Positions 49,176-57,666 of a stretch of 64,000 nucleotides of DNA are shown piece after piece (within the stretch, counting starts at the first letter, position 1; each line of letters opens with the position of its first letter). The notes below the pieces were generated by a model. It worked only from the letters and a program-made list of their open reading frames with translations. It made no database searches and was not told where the DNA came from. This DNA is from Streptomyces guryensis (GTDB taxonomy: Bacteria; Actinomycetota; Actinomycetes; Streptomycetales; Streptomycetaceae), in NCBI RefSeq assembly GCF_021261325.1, contig NZ_JAJSBI010000014.1:62001-126000 (forward strand), given 5' to 3'. The translations under genes and the position numbers were made by a program.

Positions 49176-49523
49176 CTACACGTTGCGGTCCACGTACTCG
49201 TACACCATGCCGTCCGGATGCATCGCGATCAGGTTGCGGCCTCCCGGCGTCGGTACCGGGCCCGCGACGATGTGCGCGCCGAGCCCGGTGAGCACCCGGT
49301 GGGTCTCCTCGACGTCCTTGACGGCGATCGTCGCGGAGATCTTGCGCAGTACGTCCAGCTCGGCCGCGGGACCGCTCATCAGCAGGAAGCAGCCGACGGC
49401 GGCCACCTGGACGCCGCCGCGCTCGAAGCGCTGGGCTGCGCCGCCCGCCAGCCGTTCGTAGAAGGGGATCGCGGTCTCCAGGTCGTCGACGCAGATGCGC
49501 AGCGTGGCTCCCAGAATGTCCAT
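49176..49523 (-). CDS. VOC-family (glyoxalase/bleomycin resistance fold) protein
   Basis: 115 residues. The betaalphabetabetabeta start is MDILGATLRICVDDLETAIPFYERL and the second module begins SATIAVKDVEETHRVLTGLG, ending GMVYEYVDRNV. This fold covers isomerases, dioxygenases and binding proteins; metal ligands are not clear enough here for a choice. It lies downstream of the hemerythrin gene, separated by a long hairpin. Confidence 0.82.
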   Translation of the reverse strand: MDILGATLRICVDDLETAIPFYERLAGGAAQRFERGGVQVAAVGCFLLMSGPAAELDVLRKISATIAVKDVEETHRVLTGLGAHIVAGPVPTPGGRNLIAMHPDGMVYEYVDRNV

Positions 49524-49538
49524 GCGGAAAGCCTAGTT

Positions 49539-49603
49539 GGGGCGGCCGGGCGAGGAGATCACTTCCGATTGTTTCGGGAGATCGTCCTCGGCCCGGCCGC
49601 CCC
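49539..49603 (-). terminator. Long hairpin after the hemerythrin-like gene
   Basis: The left arm begins GGGGCGGCCGGGCGAGGA at 49539 and the right arm ends at 49603; they pair over ~18 bp with one bulge, and GATC pairs extend the stem inward. On the minus strand it lies 11 bp past the hemerythrin stop and 16 bp before the VOC start. Confidence 0.65.
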
Positions 49604-49613
49604 GGGGCGTGGA

Positions 49614-50162
49614 TCAGCCCATCGCCTTGCGTACGACGTCACGCGTGCGGTCGACGACGGCCGCGACCGGGCCCACCGCCACGTTCTTCAGGGCGGTGTC
49701 CGTGCCCGGGTGCGGACGCGTGGGCGCCAGCGCCTCGGCCGCCTGCACGGCGCGGGCCAGGGTCTCCAGCCTGCCGCGGTCGGCGACCCGGTTGAAATCG
49801 GCGAACTCGTACCGCTCCTCGTTGGCGGCGTGGGCGAGCACGTCCTGGCGCAGGGCCGCGAACTGGTCCAGGAACTCGGGTGAGTCCGGATCCATGTCGT
49901 CCAGCCGGGACAGGGCCGACTTGGCCTTCTCCTCCTCCTCGATCCGGTCCTTCACGACCAGCTCGCCGCCGTCGAGGTGCTTGCGGGCGAAGGGGTGGAC
50001 GACCTCCTCCTCGGCGGTCTCGTGCACCGCGAGGAGCCGGACGAGGTCGTGGAAGTGCCGCGCCCGGTCCTCGCCCTTGGCGTTCGCCACCTCGTCGAAC
50101 AGTTCTCGGATCCGGATGTGCTGAGCCTTGAGCAGCTCCACCACATGGGTGCGCTCGGTCAT
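49614..50162 (-). CDS. Hemerythrin (HHE) domain protein
   Basis: 182 residues from the ATG at 50162 with AGGAG upstream. The four-helix HHE pattern has His15 (KAQHIRIRELFDE), His47 and Glu51 (VHETAEEE), His56 (VVHPFARKH) and a further His in LAHAANEERYEF. These residues bind a di-iron centre for oxygen, nitric oxide or iron sensing or repair. A C-terminal extension of ~45 residues contains PTRPHPGTDTALKN. It diverges from the holin-like gene. Confidence 0.9.
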   Translation of the reverse strand: MTERTHVVELLKAQHIRIRELFDEVANAKGEDRARHFHDLVRLLAVHETAEEEVVHPFARKHLDGGELVVKDRIEEEEKAKSALSRLDDMDPDSPEFLDQFAALRQDVLAHAANEERYEFADFNRVADRGRLETLARAVQAAEALAPTRPHPGTDTALKNVAVGPVAAVVDRTRDVVRKAMG

Positions 50163-50310
50163 CCTGCAACTCCTGGTAGAGGGGTCTGTGAGGGTTTTGG
50201 TCGTGCGGTCGTGCGAGCGGGCCGGGTACCCGGGGGCCGTGGGCTGACGCACCGCTTTCCGGCCGTGACGGACCGCGTTATCCGTACGCCCGTACGGGTA
50301 CTCGGCGGCC

Positions 50311-50853
50311 ATGGAAGGCTTGGATCATCTGGAGCACCTGGACAGGCACCTGGTCGACGAGCTGGCGCAGGTGGCGCGCGAGACCGTGCGCGACGAACTG
50401 CGCGAACAGACTCGCAAGCAGCGGCGTAGGGCCATGCTGTACGCCGTGTCCGGGGCCGTCGCCCTGTACGCGGGCGCGGCCCTCGCGCTCACCCTCGGAC
50501 TGGCCCTCGCGGTCGGCCTGCCCGGCTGGGCCGCCGCGCTGATCACTGCGGTGATTCTCGGAGTCGTCGCCTATGTCCTGCGCGGCATGGCCCGCCCCGC
50601 CGCGTCCCGGCCCACGCCGGAGCGGGCGGCGGAGCAGGCCGCCGCGAGTCAGGGCGACCCCGTCGTCGGCGGCCGGGCACCCGCCGCGCCGCCGAGCGGA
50701 CTCGGGGCACCGTATCCGCCGATGCCGCCGGTCGCGCCCGGCGGTCTGGGCGGGGCCGCGGGCGCGCCCGTCGCGGGCGAACCGGGCGGCGCGGTCACTC
50801 CGGCGCCGCGCCCGGACGACACCGACCCCGAGCAGCCGCACCACCGGGCGTGA
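50311..50853 (+). CDS. Phage-holin-superfamily-like membrane protein
   Basis: 180 residues. A charged coiled-coil-like N-terminus (ELAQVARETVRDELREQ) precedes two membrane segments (~42-65 and ~72-92), and a Pro/Gly/Ala-rich tail of ~85 residues ends PEQPHHRA. It resembles actinobacterial holin-superfamily proteins, most of which are cellular and not phage-derived. The function is unknown. It is 6 bp upstream of the SDR gene and probably cotranscribed with it. Confidence 0.72.
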   Translation: MEGLDHLEHLDRHLVDELAQVARETVRDELREQTRKQRRRAMLYAVSGAVALYAGAALALTLGLALAVGLPGWAAALITAVILGVVAYVLRGMARPAASRPTPERAAEQAAASQGDPVVGGRAPAAPPSGLGAPYPPMPPVAPGGLGGAAGAPVAGEPGGAVTPAPRPDDTDPEQPHHRA

Positions 50854-50859
50854 TGCGCC

Positions 50860-51897
50860 ATGCGAAGCCATTGGGGTGTGCCCGTGCCGGGAGGCCGCAA
50901 AGCCGTCGTCGTGACCGGAGCCAGTGGCGGCGTGGGGCGGGCCGCGGCCCTGGCCTTCGCCGCCCGGGGCGAACGGGTCGCCCTGCTGGCCCGCGGACGT
51001 GAGGGCCTGGCCGCTGCCGCCGACGAGGTGCAGCGCGCCGGGGGCGAGGCTCTCGTGGTCACCGTCGACATGTCCGACGCCAAGGCGGTCGACGACGCGG
51101 CCCAGCAGGTCGCCGACACGTTCGGGCACATCGACGTGTGGGTCAACAACGCCTTCGCCGGGGTGTTCGCGCCGTTCACCGAGGTCACCCCGGACGAGTT
51201 CCGCCGGGTGACCGAAGTGACCTACCTGGGCTGTGTGTTCGGCACCCGCGCCGCGCTGCACCACATGCTGCCGCGCGACCGGGGCACGATCGTGCAGGTC
51301 GGCTCCGCGCTCGCCTACCGCGGCATCCCGCTGCAGTCGGCGTACTGCGGGGCCAAGCACGCGATCCAGGGGTTCAACGAGTCGCTGCGGTGCGAACTGC
51401 TGCACAGCGGCAGCGGGGTCCGTACGACGATGGTGCAGCTGCCGGCCGTCAACACCCCGCAGTTCGACTGGGTGCTGAGCCGGATGCCGGGGCGGGCCCG
51501 ACCGGTGGCGCCGGTGTTCCAGCCAGAGGTAGCGGCGCGCGCGATCGTGCACGCGGCGTCCCACGGCCGACGGCGCGAGTACTGGGTCGGAAGCTCCACG
51601 GTGGCCACCCTGATCGCCAACGCGGTGGCTCCCGGAGTGCTCGACCGCTATCTCGCCCGCACCGGATTCGACGCCCAGCAGGACGAGGGTGAGCACGGCG
51701 AACTCGGCAACCTGTGGACCCCGGCGGACGGGGCGCACGGACGGGACTTCGGGGCGCACGGGCGGTTCGACGACGAGTCCCGGGCGGACAGTCCGCAGGA
51801 GTGGATGTCCCGGAACCGGGGCCGGGTGGGGACGGCGCTCACCGTCGGCGCAGGCGTCCTGGCCGCACGGAAACTGACCCGGCTCGTCCGCCGTTGA
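50860..51897 (+). CDS. Short-chain dehydrogenase/reductase with C-terminal membrane tail
   Basis: 345 residues; the exact start is uncertain, since no strong ribosome site is seen. NAD(P) motif TGASGGVGRAAALAFAARG (~19-37), NNAFAGV, catalytic Ser in VQVGSALAYRG and Tyr-x3-Lys in YCGAK. Beyond the normal ~260 residues a linker with repeated GAHGRDFGAHGR leads to a hydrophobic tail, GTALTVGAGVLAARKLTRLV, ending in basic residues. It is probably a membrane-tethered oxidoreductase; the substrate is unknown. It converges on the enolase-superfamily gene. Confidence 0.85.
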   Translation: MRSHWGVPVPGGRKAVVVTGASGGVGRAAALAFAARGERVALLARGREGLAAAADEVQRAGGEALVVTVDMSDAKAVDDAAQQVADTFGHIDVWVNNAFAGVFAPFTEVTPDEFRRVTEVTYLGCVFGTRAALHHMLPRDRGTIVQVGSALAYRGIPLQSAYCGAKHAIQGFNESLRCELLHSGSGVRTTMVQLPAVNTPQFDWVLSRMPGRARPVAPVFQPEVAARAIVHAASHGRRREYWVGSSTVATLIANAVAPGVLDRYLARTGFDAQQDEGEHGELGNLWTPADGAHGRDFGAHGRFDDESRADSPQEWMSRNRGRVGTALTVGAGVLAARKLTRLVRR

Positions 51898-51935
51898 GCC
51901 ATCACGCGAGCCGGTACCCCTCCGCCGTCAGGCCG

Positions 51936-53027
51936 TCACCCGACCCGGTACTCCTCCACCTCGTCCGTCCGCAGAGTCAGCCCGTGGCCCAGACCGGCCA
52001 GCGGGCGCACCGTGCCCCCCATCGGATCCAGCGCACCGTCGAAGAACATGTCCTCGATGCGCACATGGTCGTGGAACCACTCCATGTGGCGGATGTTGGG
52101 CAGCGAGGCGGCCGCCGCGGCGTGGGCGTGCGGGGCGCAGTGCGTGGATACCTCCAGGCCGTGGGCCTGGGCGAGCGCGGCGGCGCGCAGGAACTCCGTG
52201 ATGCCGCCGCAGCGCGTCGCGTCGATCTGGAGGCAGTCGACCGACCCGGCCTCGATCATGCGGGCGAAGTAGGGGAGGTCGTAGCCGTACTCGCCGGCCG
52301 TCACGTCGCACACCAGGGCGTCGCGGACCAGGCGCAGACCCGTCAGGTCGTCGGAGGAGACCGGCTCCTCGAACCAGCCGACGCCATGGTCGGCGAGGGC
52401 ACGGCCGACGCGGACGGCCTGTTTGCGGGTGTACGCGCCGTTCGCGTCGACGTACAACTCGGCCTCGGAGCCGATCACTTGGCGTGCCGCGTGAACGCGG
52501 GCCAGATCGCGTGGGACCGCGCGGCCCCAGCTCTCCCCGATCTTGATCTTCACGCGCGGGATGTGCTGCCCGTGCACCCAGCCGTTCAGCTGCGCGGCCA
52601 GATGGGTGTCGTGGTACGTCGTGAAGCCGCCGCTGCCGTAGACCGGGACCCGCTCGCGGCACACGCCGAGCAGCCGGGCCAGCGGGAGTTCGAGGAGGCG
52701 GGCCTTGAGGTCCCACAGGGCGATGTCCACCGCCGAGATCGCGCCCGCGGCGATTCCGGGGCGGCCCGCGTTGCGGACGGAGCGGCACATCGCGTCGTGC
52801 ACGGAGGGGATGTCGAGGGCGGAGCGGCCCTCGACGAGCGGGGCGAGGTGGTCGCGCAGGAAGTCGCCGACCGCCGGCGGGCCGTAGGTCCAGCCCGTGC
52901 CGGTCTCGTCGCCCGTCGTCACCTCGGCGATCACCATGGTCGTGGAGTCCCAGGCCAGCGTGCCGTCGGCCTCGGGAGCGTCGGTCGGCACCGTGTAGAC
53001 GGAGACGACGGGGCGGTGGAGTTTCAT
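51936..53027 (-). CDS. Enolase-superfamily enzyme (mandelate racemase/muconate lactonizing subgroup)
   Basis: 363 residues from the ATG at 53027 with GAGGGAG upstream. The barrel metal site includes ELYVDANGAY (Asp), FEEPV (Glu) and VTAGEYGYD (Glu); the base-bearing KIKIGE lies before it and STHCAPHAHAA after it, whose His suits the mandelate racemase subgroup. These enzymes dehydrate sugar acids or racemise alpha-protons. It is 10 bp downstream of an F420-type oxidoreductase gene, which hints at a joint pathway. The substrate is unknown. Confidence 0.88.
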   Translation of the reverse strand: MKLHRPVVSVYTVPTDAPEADGTLAWDSTTMVIAEVTTGDETGTGWTYGPPAVGDFLRDHLAPLVEGRSALDIPSVHDAMCRSVRNAGRPGIAAGAISAVDIALWDLKARLLELPLARLLGVCRERVPVYGSGGFTTYHDTHLAAQLNGWVHGQHIPRVKIKIGESWGRAVPRDLARVHAARQVIGSEAELYVDANGAYTRKQAVRVGRALADHGVGWFEEPVSSDDLTGLRLVRDALVCDVTAGEYGYDLPYFARMIEAGSVDCLQIDATRCGGITEFLRAAALAQAHGLEVSTHCAPHAHAAAAASLPNIRHMEWFHDHVRIEDMFFDGALDPMGGTVRPLAGLGHGLTLRTDEVEEYRVG

Positions 53028-53037
53028 CGCGGCTCCC

Positions 53038-53997
53038 TCACGCCTGCTGCAGCTGCGGCAGGACCTTCGTACGGTAGAAGTCGAAGAAGCCGCGCTGGTC
53101 GGGGCCGATCTGGTTGACGTAGACCCGGTCGAAGCCGGCGTCGGTGAAGGCCCGCAGGGCCGAGACGTGTTCGTCGACGTCGTCGCCGCACACCGCCTTC
53201 TCGCGCACCATCTCCTCGGTGACCAGCGGCGCCAGCTGCTCGAAATGGCTCGGCGAGGGCAGGATCTGGCCCATCTCGCCCGGCAGGAACTGGTTGAACC
53301 ACCGCTTGTGCACCGTGCGTACGGCCTCTTCGCGGTCGGTGCCGTAGCAGAGCTTGGTGCCGCCGATGACCGGCTTGCCGCCGCCACCGCCCTTGCGGAA
53401 CTGCTCGACCATCGAGGCGTCCGGCATCATCGTGATGTAGCCGTCGCCCACGCGTCCGGCGAGCTGTGTCGCCGCCGGGCCGAATCCGGAGATGTCGATC
53501 GGGACGGGTTCGTCGGGGACCGTGTACAGGCGGGCGTTCTCCACCGTGTAGTGGGTGCCGTGGTGGCTGACCTCCTCGCCGGTGAACAGGCGGCGCATGA
53601 TCTGGATCGCCTCCTCCAGCATCTCCATGCGGACACTCGCGGGCGGCCAGACGTGCCCGAGGATGTGCTCGTTGAGGGCCTCACCGGTGCCCACCCCGAG
53701 CCGGAAGCGGCCGTTCGACATCACCGCCGAGGTCGCCGCGGCCTGGGCGACCACCGCCGGGTGGATGCGCACGGTGGGGCAGGTGACCGCCGTTTCGACG
53801 GGCAGCGACACCGCCTCCGAGAGCGCGCCGATCACCGACCAGACGAACGGGCTCTGGCCCTGTGTGCCGTTCCACGGGTGGTAGTGGTCCGAGATCCACA
53901 GCGACTGGAATCCGGCCTGCTCCGCCATCCTCGCCTGTTCGACGAGTTCCGCGGGACCGAACTCCTCGCACGAGAGGAAGTAGCCGTACTCGGGCAT
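53038..53997 (-). CDS. LLM-class F420-dependent oxidoreductase
   Basis: 319 residues from the ATG at 53997. The luciferase-like TIM barrel of the F420-dependent glucose-6-phosphate dehydrogenase group: GYFLSCEEFGPAELVEQAR, LWISDHYHPWNGTQGQSPF, RFRLGVGTGEALNEHILG and FGPAATQLAGRVGDGYI. F420 is favoured over FMN by similarity to that group, which I cannot prove from residues. It starts the two-gene unit with the enolase-superfamily gene. It diverges from the NADH dehydrogenase-like gene. Confidence 0.88.
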   Translation of the reverse strand: MPEYGYFLSCEEFGPAELVEQARMAEQAGFQSLWISDHYHPWNGTQGQSPFVWSVIGALSEAVSLPVETAVTCPTVRIHPAVVAQAAATSAVMSNGRFRLGVGTGEALNEHILGHVWPPASVRMEMLEEAIQIMRRLFTGEEVSHHGTHYTVENARLYTVPDEPVPIDISGFGPAATQLAGRVGDGYITMMPDASMVEQFRKGGGGGKPVIGGTKLCYGTDREEAVRTVHKRWFNQFLPGEMGQILPSPSHFEQLAPLVTEEMVREKAVCGDDVDEHVSALRAFTDAGFDRVYVNQIGPDQRGFFDFYRTKVLPQLQQA

Positions 53998-54145
53998 GGG
54001 GAGCACCTCCGGAGGACTGGGGCGTGGGGGCTGGTCCGCTCCGGGTACCCGGCGCCGGGCGTGGAAACCGGCGGACGTTTGGGGGGCCTGGCCAGGGGGA
54101 CGCGGAAGGCTCCGCACGACGTCCGCGACAGCGCCGGAGGCGAAC

Positions 54146-55813
54146 GTGAGTCGACCCCGCATCGTGATCGTCGGTGCCGGATTCGCCGGGTACCGGACGG
54201 CCCGAGCCCTGTCCCGGCTGGTACGGCACAAGGCCGAGATCACCCTGCTGAACCCGACCGACTACTTCCTGTATCTGCCCCTGCTGCCCCAGGTCGCCGC
54301 CGGGATCCTGGAACCCCGCCGGGTGTCCGTCTCCCTGTCCGGCACCCTGCCGCACGTCCGGCTGGTGCTCGGCGAGGCCGACTCCGTCGACCTGGACGGG
54401 CGGTCCGTGCACTACACCGACCCGGAGGGCGGGGGCGGCACGCTGGCGTACGACCGGCTGGTGCTCGCCGTCGGCAGCGTCAACAAGCTGCTGCCCATCC
54501 CGGGTGTGGCCGAGCACGCGCACGGTTTCCGGGGGTTGCCCGAGGCGCTGTACCTGCGCGACCACGTCACCCGGCAGGTGGAACTCGCCGCCACCGAGGA
54601 CGACCCGAAGAGCCGCGCGGCGCGGTGCACCTTCGTGGTGGTCGGCGCCGGATACACCGGGACGGAGGTCGCCGCGCACGGGCAGATGTACACCGACGCG
54701 CAGGTCCGCAGGCACCCGCTGCGGCACGGCATGCGGCCGCGCTGGATGCTGCTCGACATCGCGCCGCGCGTCCTGCCCGAGATGCACGAACGGCTCGCGC
54801 AGACCGCCGACCGGGTGCTGCGGCAGCGGGGCGTCGAGGTGCGCATGGGGACCTCCGTGAAGGAGGCCACCCGGGACGGGGTGCTGCTGACCGACGGCGA
54901 GTTCGTGGACACCCGCACGCTGGTGTGGTGCGTCGGCGTACGGCCCGATCCGCTCGTCGAGTCCACCGGGCAGCCGCTGGAACGCGGCCGGCTCCTCGTC
55001 GACCCGCACCTCCAGGTGCCGGGCCGTCCCGAGGTGTTCGCGTGCGGCGACGCGGCCGCGGTGCCGGACCTGAACAACCCCGGCACGTACACGCCGATGA
55101 CCGCGCAGCACGCCTGGCGGCACGGCAAGGTCGTGGCGCAGAACGTCGCCGCATCCCTCGGCGTCGGCGAGCGGCGCGCCTACCGCCACCGCGACCTGGG
55201 CTTCGTCGTCGACCTGGGCGGCACGAAGGCAGCCGCCAACCCGCTCGGCATCCCCCTGCCCGGCCCGCTGGCCGGAGCGGTCACCCGCGGCTACCACCTC
55301 GCGGCCATGCCCGGCAACCGCGTCCGCGTCGCCGCGGACTGGCTCCTGGACTCCGTACTCCCGCGCCAGGCAGTCCAGTTGGGACTCGTCCGGTCATGGT
55401 CGGTCCCCCTGGACACGGCCTCCCCGGAACTGGCCCGCGTCCCGGGCCGACCGGAGCCCCGTCAGACCGCGTCGACCGGCTCGGGCCCGGGGGCGGCCAC
55501 GCCGGGCGACACCACCCCGGCCAGTGCTCCGCCATCGGAGCACATTGCCGAGCTGGCGAGGAACCAGCCGGGCGGTGAGCCCGCGAAGGGCGGGTTCGGC
55601 GGTGAGGCCGCCAGGAACCAGCCAGGCGGTGAGCCCGCCAGGAACCAACCCGGCGGTGAGCCCGCCAGGAATCGGTCCGGTGGTGGGCCGGCCAGGAATC
55701 GGTCCGGTGGTGAGCCCGCCAAGGGGCAGCCGGCCTCTGAGGCGGCCGGGAACCAACCCGGTGGCGAACCCCCGGGCCCAGTGAAGCGACATCCCGCGGA
55801 AGGAGACTCATGA
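54146..55813 (+). CDS. Type II NADH dehydrogenase-like FAD oxidoreductase with repetitive C-terminal tail
   Basis: 555 residues from GTG 54146 with CGGAGGCG upstream. FAD site IVIVGAGFAGYRTARAL (~6-22), NAD site FVVVGAGYTGTEVAAHG (~160-176) and FACGDAAAVPD near 295. The catalytic core ends at about residue 425; the remainder is Pro/Gly-rich and contains eight 9-residue repeats. NDH-2 enzymes pass electrons from NADH to quinone at the inner membrane face. The transketolase gene overlaps its end as ATGA. Confidence 0.88.
   Translation: MSRPRIVIVGAGFAGYRTARALSRLVRHKAEITLLNPTDYFLYLPLLPQVAAGILEPRRVSVSLSGTLPHVRLVLGEADSVDLDGRSVHYTDPEGGGGTLAYDRLVLAVGSVNKLLPIPGVAEHAHGFRGLPEALYLRDHVTRQVELAATEDDPKSRAARCTFVVVGAGYTGTEVAAHGQMYTDAQVRRHPLRHGMRPRWMLLDIAPRVLPEMHERLAQTADRVLRQRGVEVRMGTSVKEATRDGVLLTDGEFVDTRTLVWCVGVRPDPLVESTGQPLERGRLLVDPHLQVPGRPEVFACGDAAAVPDLNNPGTYTPMTAQHAWRHGKVVAQNVAASLGVGERRAYRHRDLGFVVDLGGTKAAANPLGIPLPGPLAGAVTRGYHLAAMPGNRVRVAADWLLDSVLPRQAVQLGLVRSWSVPLDTASPELARVPGRPEPRQTASTGSGPGAATPGDTTPASAPPSEHIAELARNQPGGEPAKGGFGGEAARNQPGGEPARNQPGGEPARNRSGGGPARNRSGGEPAKGQPASEAAGNQPGGEPPGPVKRHPAEGDS
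55556..55771 (+). repeat. Eight 27-bp tandem repeats coding for 9-residue units
   Basis: 216 bp with an exact 27-bp period in frame. Units: ARNQPGGEP, AKGGFGGEA, ARNQPGGEP, ARNQPGGEP, ARNRSGGGP, ARNRSGGEP, AKGQPASEA, AGNQPGGEP. It forms the disordered tail of the NADH dehydrogenase-like protein and may vary in copy number between strains. Confidence 0.92.
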
Positions 55814-57666
55814 ATACCGACGAACTCGTCGAGTTGGCACAGCAGTTGCGTGTGGACAGTGTGCGTGCGGCCGATGCCGCGGGGTCCGGGCACCCGACGT
55901 CCTCGATGTCCGCCGCGGACCTGATGGCCGTACTGCTCGCGCACCACTTCCGCTATGACTTCGAGCGGCCCGCCCACCCCGGCAACGACCGCTTCGTGCT
56001 GTCCAAGGGGCACGCCTCGCCCCTCCTCTACGCCGCCTACAAGGCCGCCGGCGCCATCGAGGACGGCGAGCTGCTCACCTTCCGCAAACTGGGCAGCCGT
56101 CTTGAGGGGCATCCGACGCCGCGCAGGCTTCCGTGGGTCGAGACGGCCACCGGGTCGCTCGGCCAGGGGCTGCCCGTCGGCGTCGGCATCGCGCTCTCCG
56201 GTAAGCGGCTGGACCGCAACGGATACCGGGTGTGGGTGCTGTGCGGGGACAGTGAGCTGGCCGAGGGGTCGATCTGGGAGGCCGCCGAGCACGCGGCGTA
56301 CGAGCATCTGGACAACCTCACCGCGATCGTCGACGTGAACCGCCTGGGACAGCGCGGACCGACCCGGCACGGGCACGACCTCGACGCCTACGCCCGCCGC
56401 TTCCAGGCCTTCGGCTGGCACACCATCGAGGTGGACGGACATGACGTGGACGCCGTCGACCGAGCGTACGGCGAGGCGGTCTCGACCAACGGACAGCCGA
56501 CCGTGATCCTGGCCCGCACCCTCAAGGGCAAGGGCGTCGCCTCCGCCCAGGACCGCGAGGGACTGCACGGCAAGCCCCTCAAGGACGCCGACGAGGCGAT
56601 CGCCGAACTCGGCGGCCCCCGCGACCTCCGCGTATACGTCCACGAGCCGACCGCCACCCGCATGCTGCACGCCGTGCGCGCCGGGCACTTCGAACTGCCC
56701 CGCTGGGAGAAGGGCTCCCCCGAGAAGGGGGTCGCCACCCGTGACGCCTACGGGCAGGCGCTCACCGCCCTCGGCACCGGCCGCAGCGACATCGTGGCCC
56801 TCGACGGCGAGGTCGGCGACTCCACCCGGGCCGAGTTCTTCGCCAAGGAGCACCCCGACCGGTACTTCGAGTGCTACATCGCCGAGCAGCAGATGGTCGC
56901 CGCCGCGGTGGGCCTCGCCTCCCGCGGCTGGGTGCCGTACGCCGCCACGTTCGCGGCCTTCCTGACCCGCGCGTACGACTTCGTGCGCATGGCGTCCGTC
57001 AGCGGCGCCGGCATCAACCTCGTCGGTTCGCACGCGGGCGTCGCCATCGGGCAGGACGGCCCGTCCCAGATGGGCCTGGAGGACCTGGCGATGATGCGGG
57101 CGGTGCACGGCTCGACCGTGCTGTACCCGTGCGACGCCAACCAGACCGCGCAGCTCGTCGCAGCGATGGCGGGCTGCGAGGGCATCCGGTATCTGCGCAC
57201 CTCGCGCGGTGAGAGCCGAGTGATCTACGGCCCCGAGGAGGAGTTCCCCATCGGTGGCAGCAAGGTGCTGCGCTCCTCCGCGCACGACCGGCTGACCCTC
57301 GTCGCCGCGGGCGTCACCGTGGCCGAGGCGCTGGCCGCCGCCGACGCGCTGGAGCGGGACGGCATCCAGGCCCGCGTCATCGACCTCTACTCGGTCAAGC
57401 CCGTCGACCGGCGCACCCTGCGCCGCGCCGCCGAGGACACCGGCTGCCTGGTCACCGTCGAGGACCACCGCGAGGAGGGCGGCCTCGGCGACGCCGTCCT
57501 GGACGCGTTCCTCGACGGGCGGCCGGTACCGCGGCTGGTGCGCCTGGCCGTCCGTACGATGCCGGGCTCGGCCGCCCCGGACCAGCAACTGCACGCCGCG
57601 GGCATCGACGCCGAGTCGATCGCGGCGGCCGGGAAGCTGCTGGTGGAGGAGGCGGTCGTGCGGTGA
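55810..57666 (+). CDS. Transketolase
   Basis: 618 residues. The thiamine diphosphate site has GSLGQGLPVGVGIALS and GDSELAEGSIWEAAEHA with VDVNRLGQ; the pyrimidine domain has CYIAEQQMVAAAVGLASRG and GSHAGVAIGQDGPSQMGLED; VTVEDHREEGGLGDAV is in the C-terminal domain. It transfers two-carbon ketol units in the pentose phosphate pathway. It is not in the usual tal-zwf setting, so it is probably a secondary paralogue. Its start overlaps the NADH dehydrogenase-like stop, and its own stop overlaps the LigD-type start. Confidence 0.93.
   Translation: MNTDELVELAQQLRVDSVRAADAAGSGHPTSSMSAADLMAVLLAHHFRYDFERPAHPGNDRFVLSKGHASPLLYAAYKAAGAIEDGELLTFRKLGSRLEGHPTPRRLPWVETATGSLGQGLPVGVGIALSGKRLDRNGYRVWVLCGDSELAEGSIWEAAEHAAYEHLDNLTAIVDVNRLGQRGPTRHGHDLDAYARRFQAFGWHTIEVDGHDVDAVDRAYGEAVSTNGQPTVILARTLKGKGVASAQDREGLHGKPLKDADEAIAELGGPRDLRVYVHEPTATRMLHAVRAGHFELPRWEKGSPEKGVATRDAYGQALTALGTGRSDIVALDGEVGDSTRAEFFAKEHPDRYFECYIAEQQMVAAAVGLASRGWVPYAATFAAFLTRAYDFVRMASVSGAGINLVGSHAGVAIGQDGPSQMGLEDLAMMRAVHGSTVLYPCDANQTAQLVAAMAGCEGIRYLRTSRGESRVIYGPEEEFPIGGSKVLRSSAHDRLTLVAAGVTVAEALAAADALERDGIQARVIDLYSVKPVDRRTLRRAAEDTGCLVTVEDHREEGGLGDAVLDAFLDGRPVPRLVRLAVRTMPGSAAPDQQLHAAGIDAESIAAAGKLLVEEAVVR

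Noticed and set aside
50311..50853. Holin-like protein as a sign of a prophage
   Set aside because: No other phage gene is nearby, and such proteins are common chromosomal genes in actinobacteria.
53996..54145. N-terminal extension of the NADH dehydrogenase-like gene
   Set aside because: The added residues are Gly/Ala/Trp-rich with no family match and overlap the divergent promoter; GTG 54146 directly precedes the FAD-binding strand and has GGAGG.
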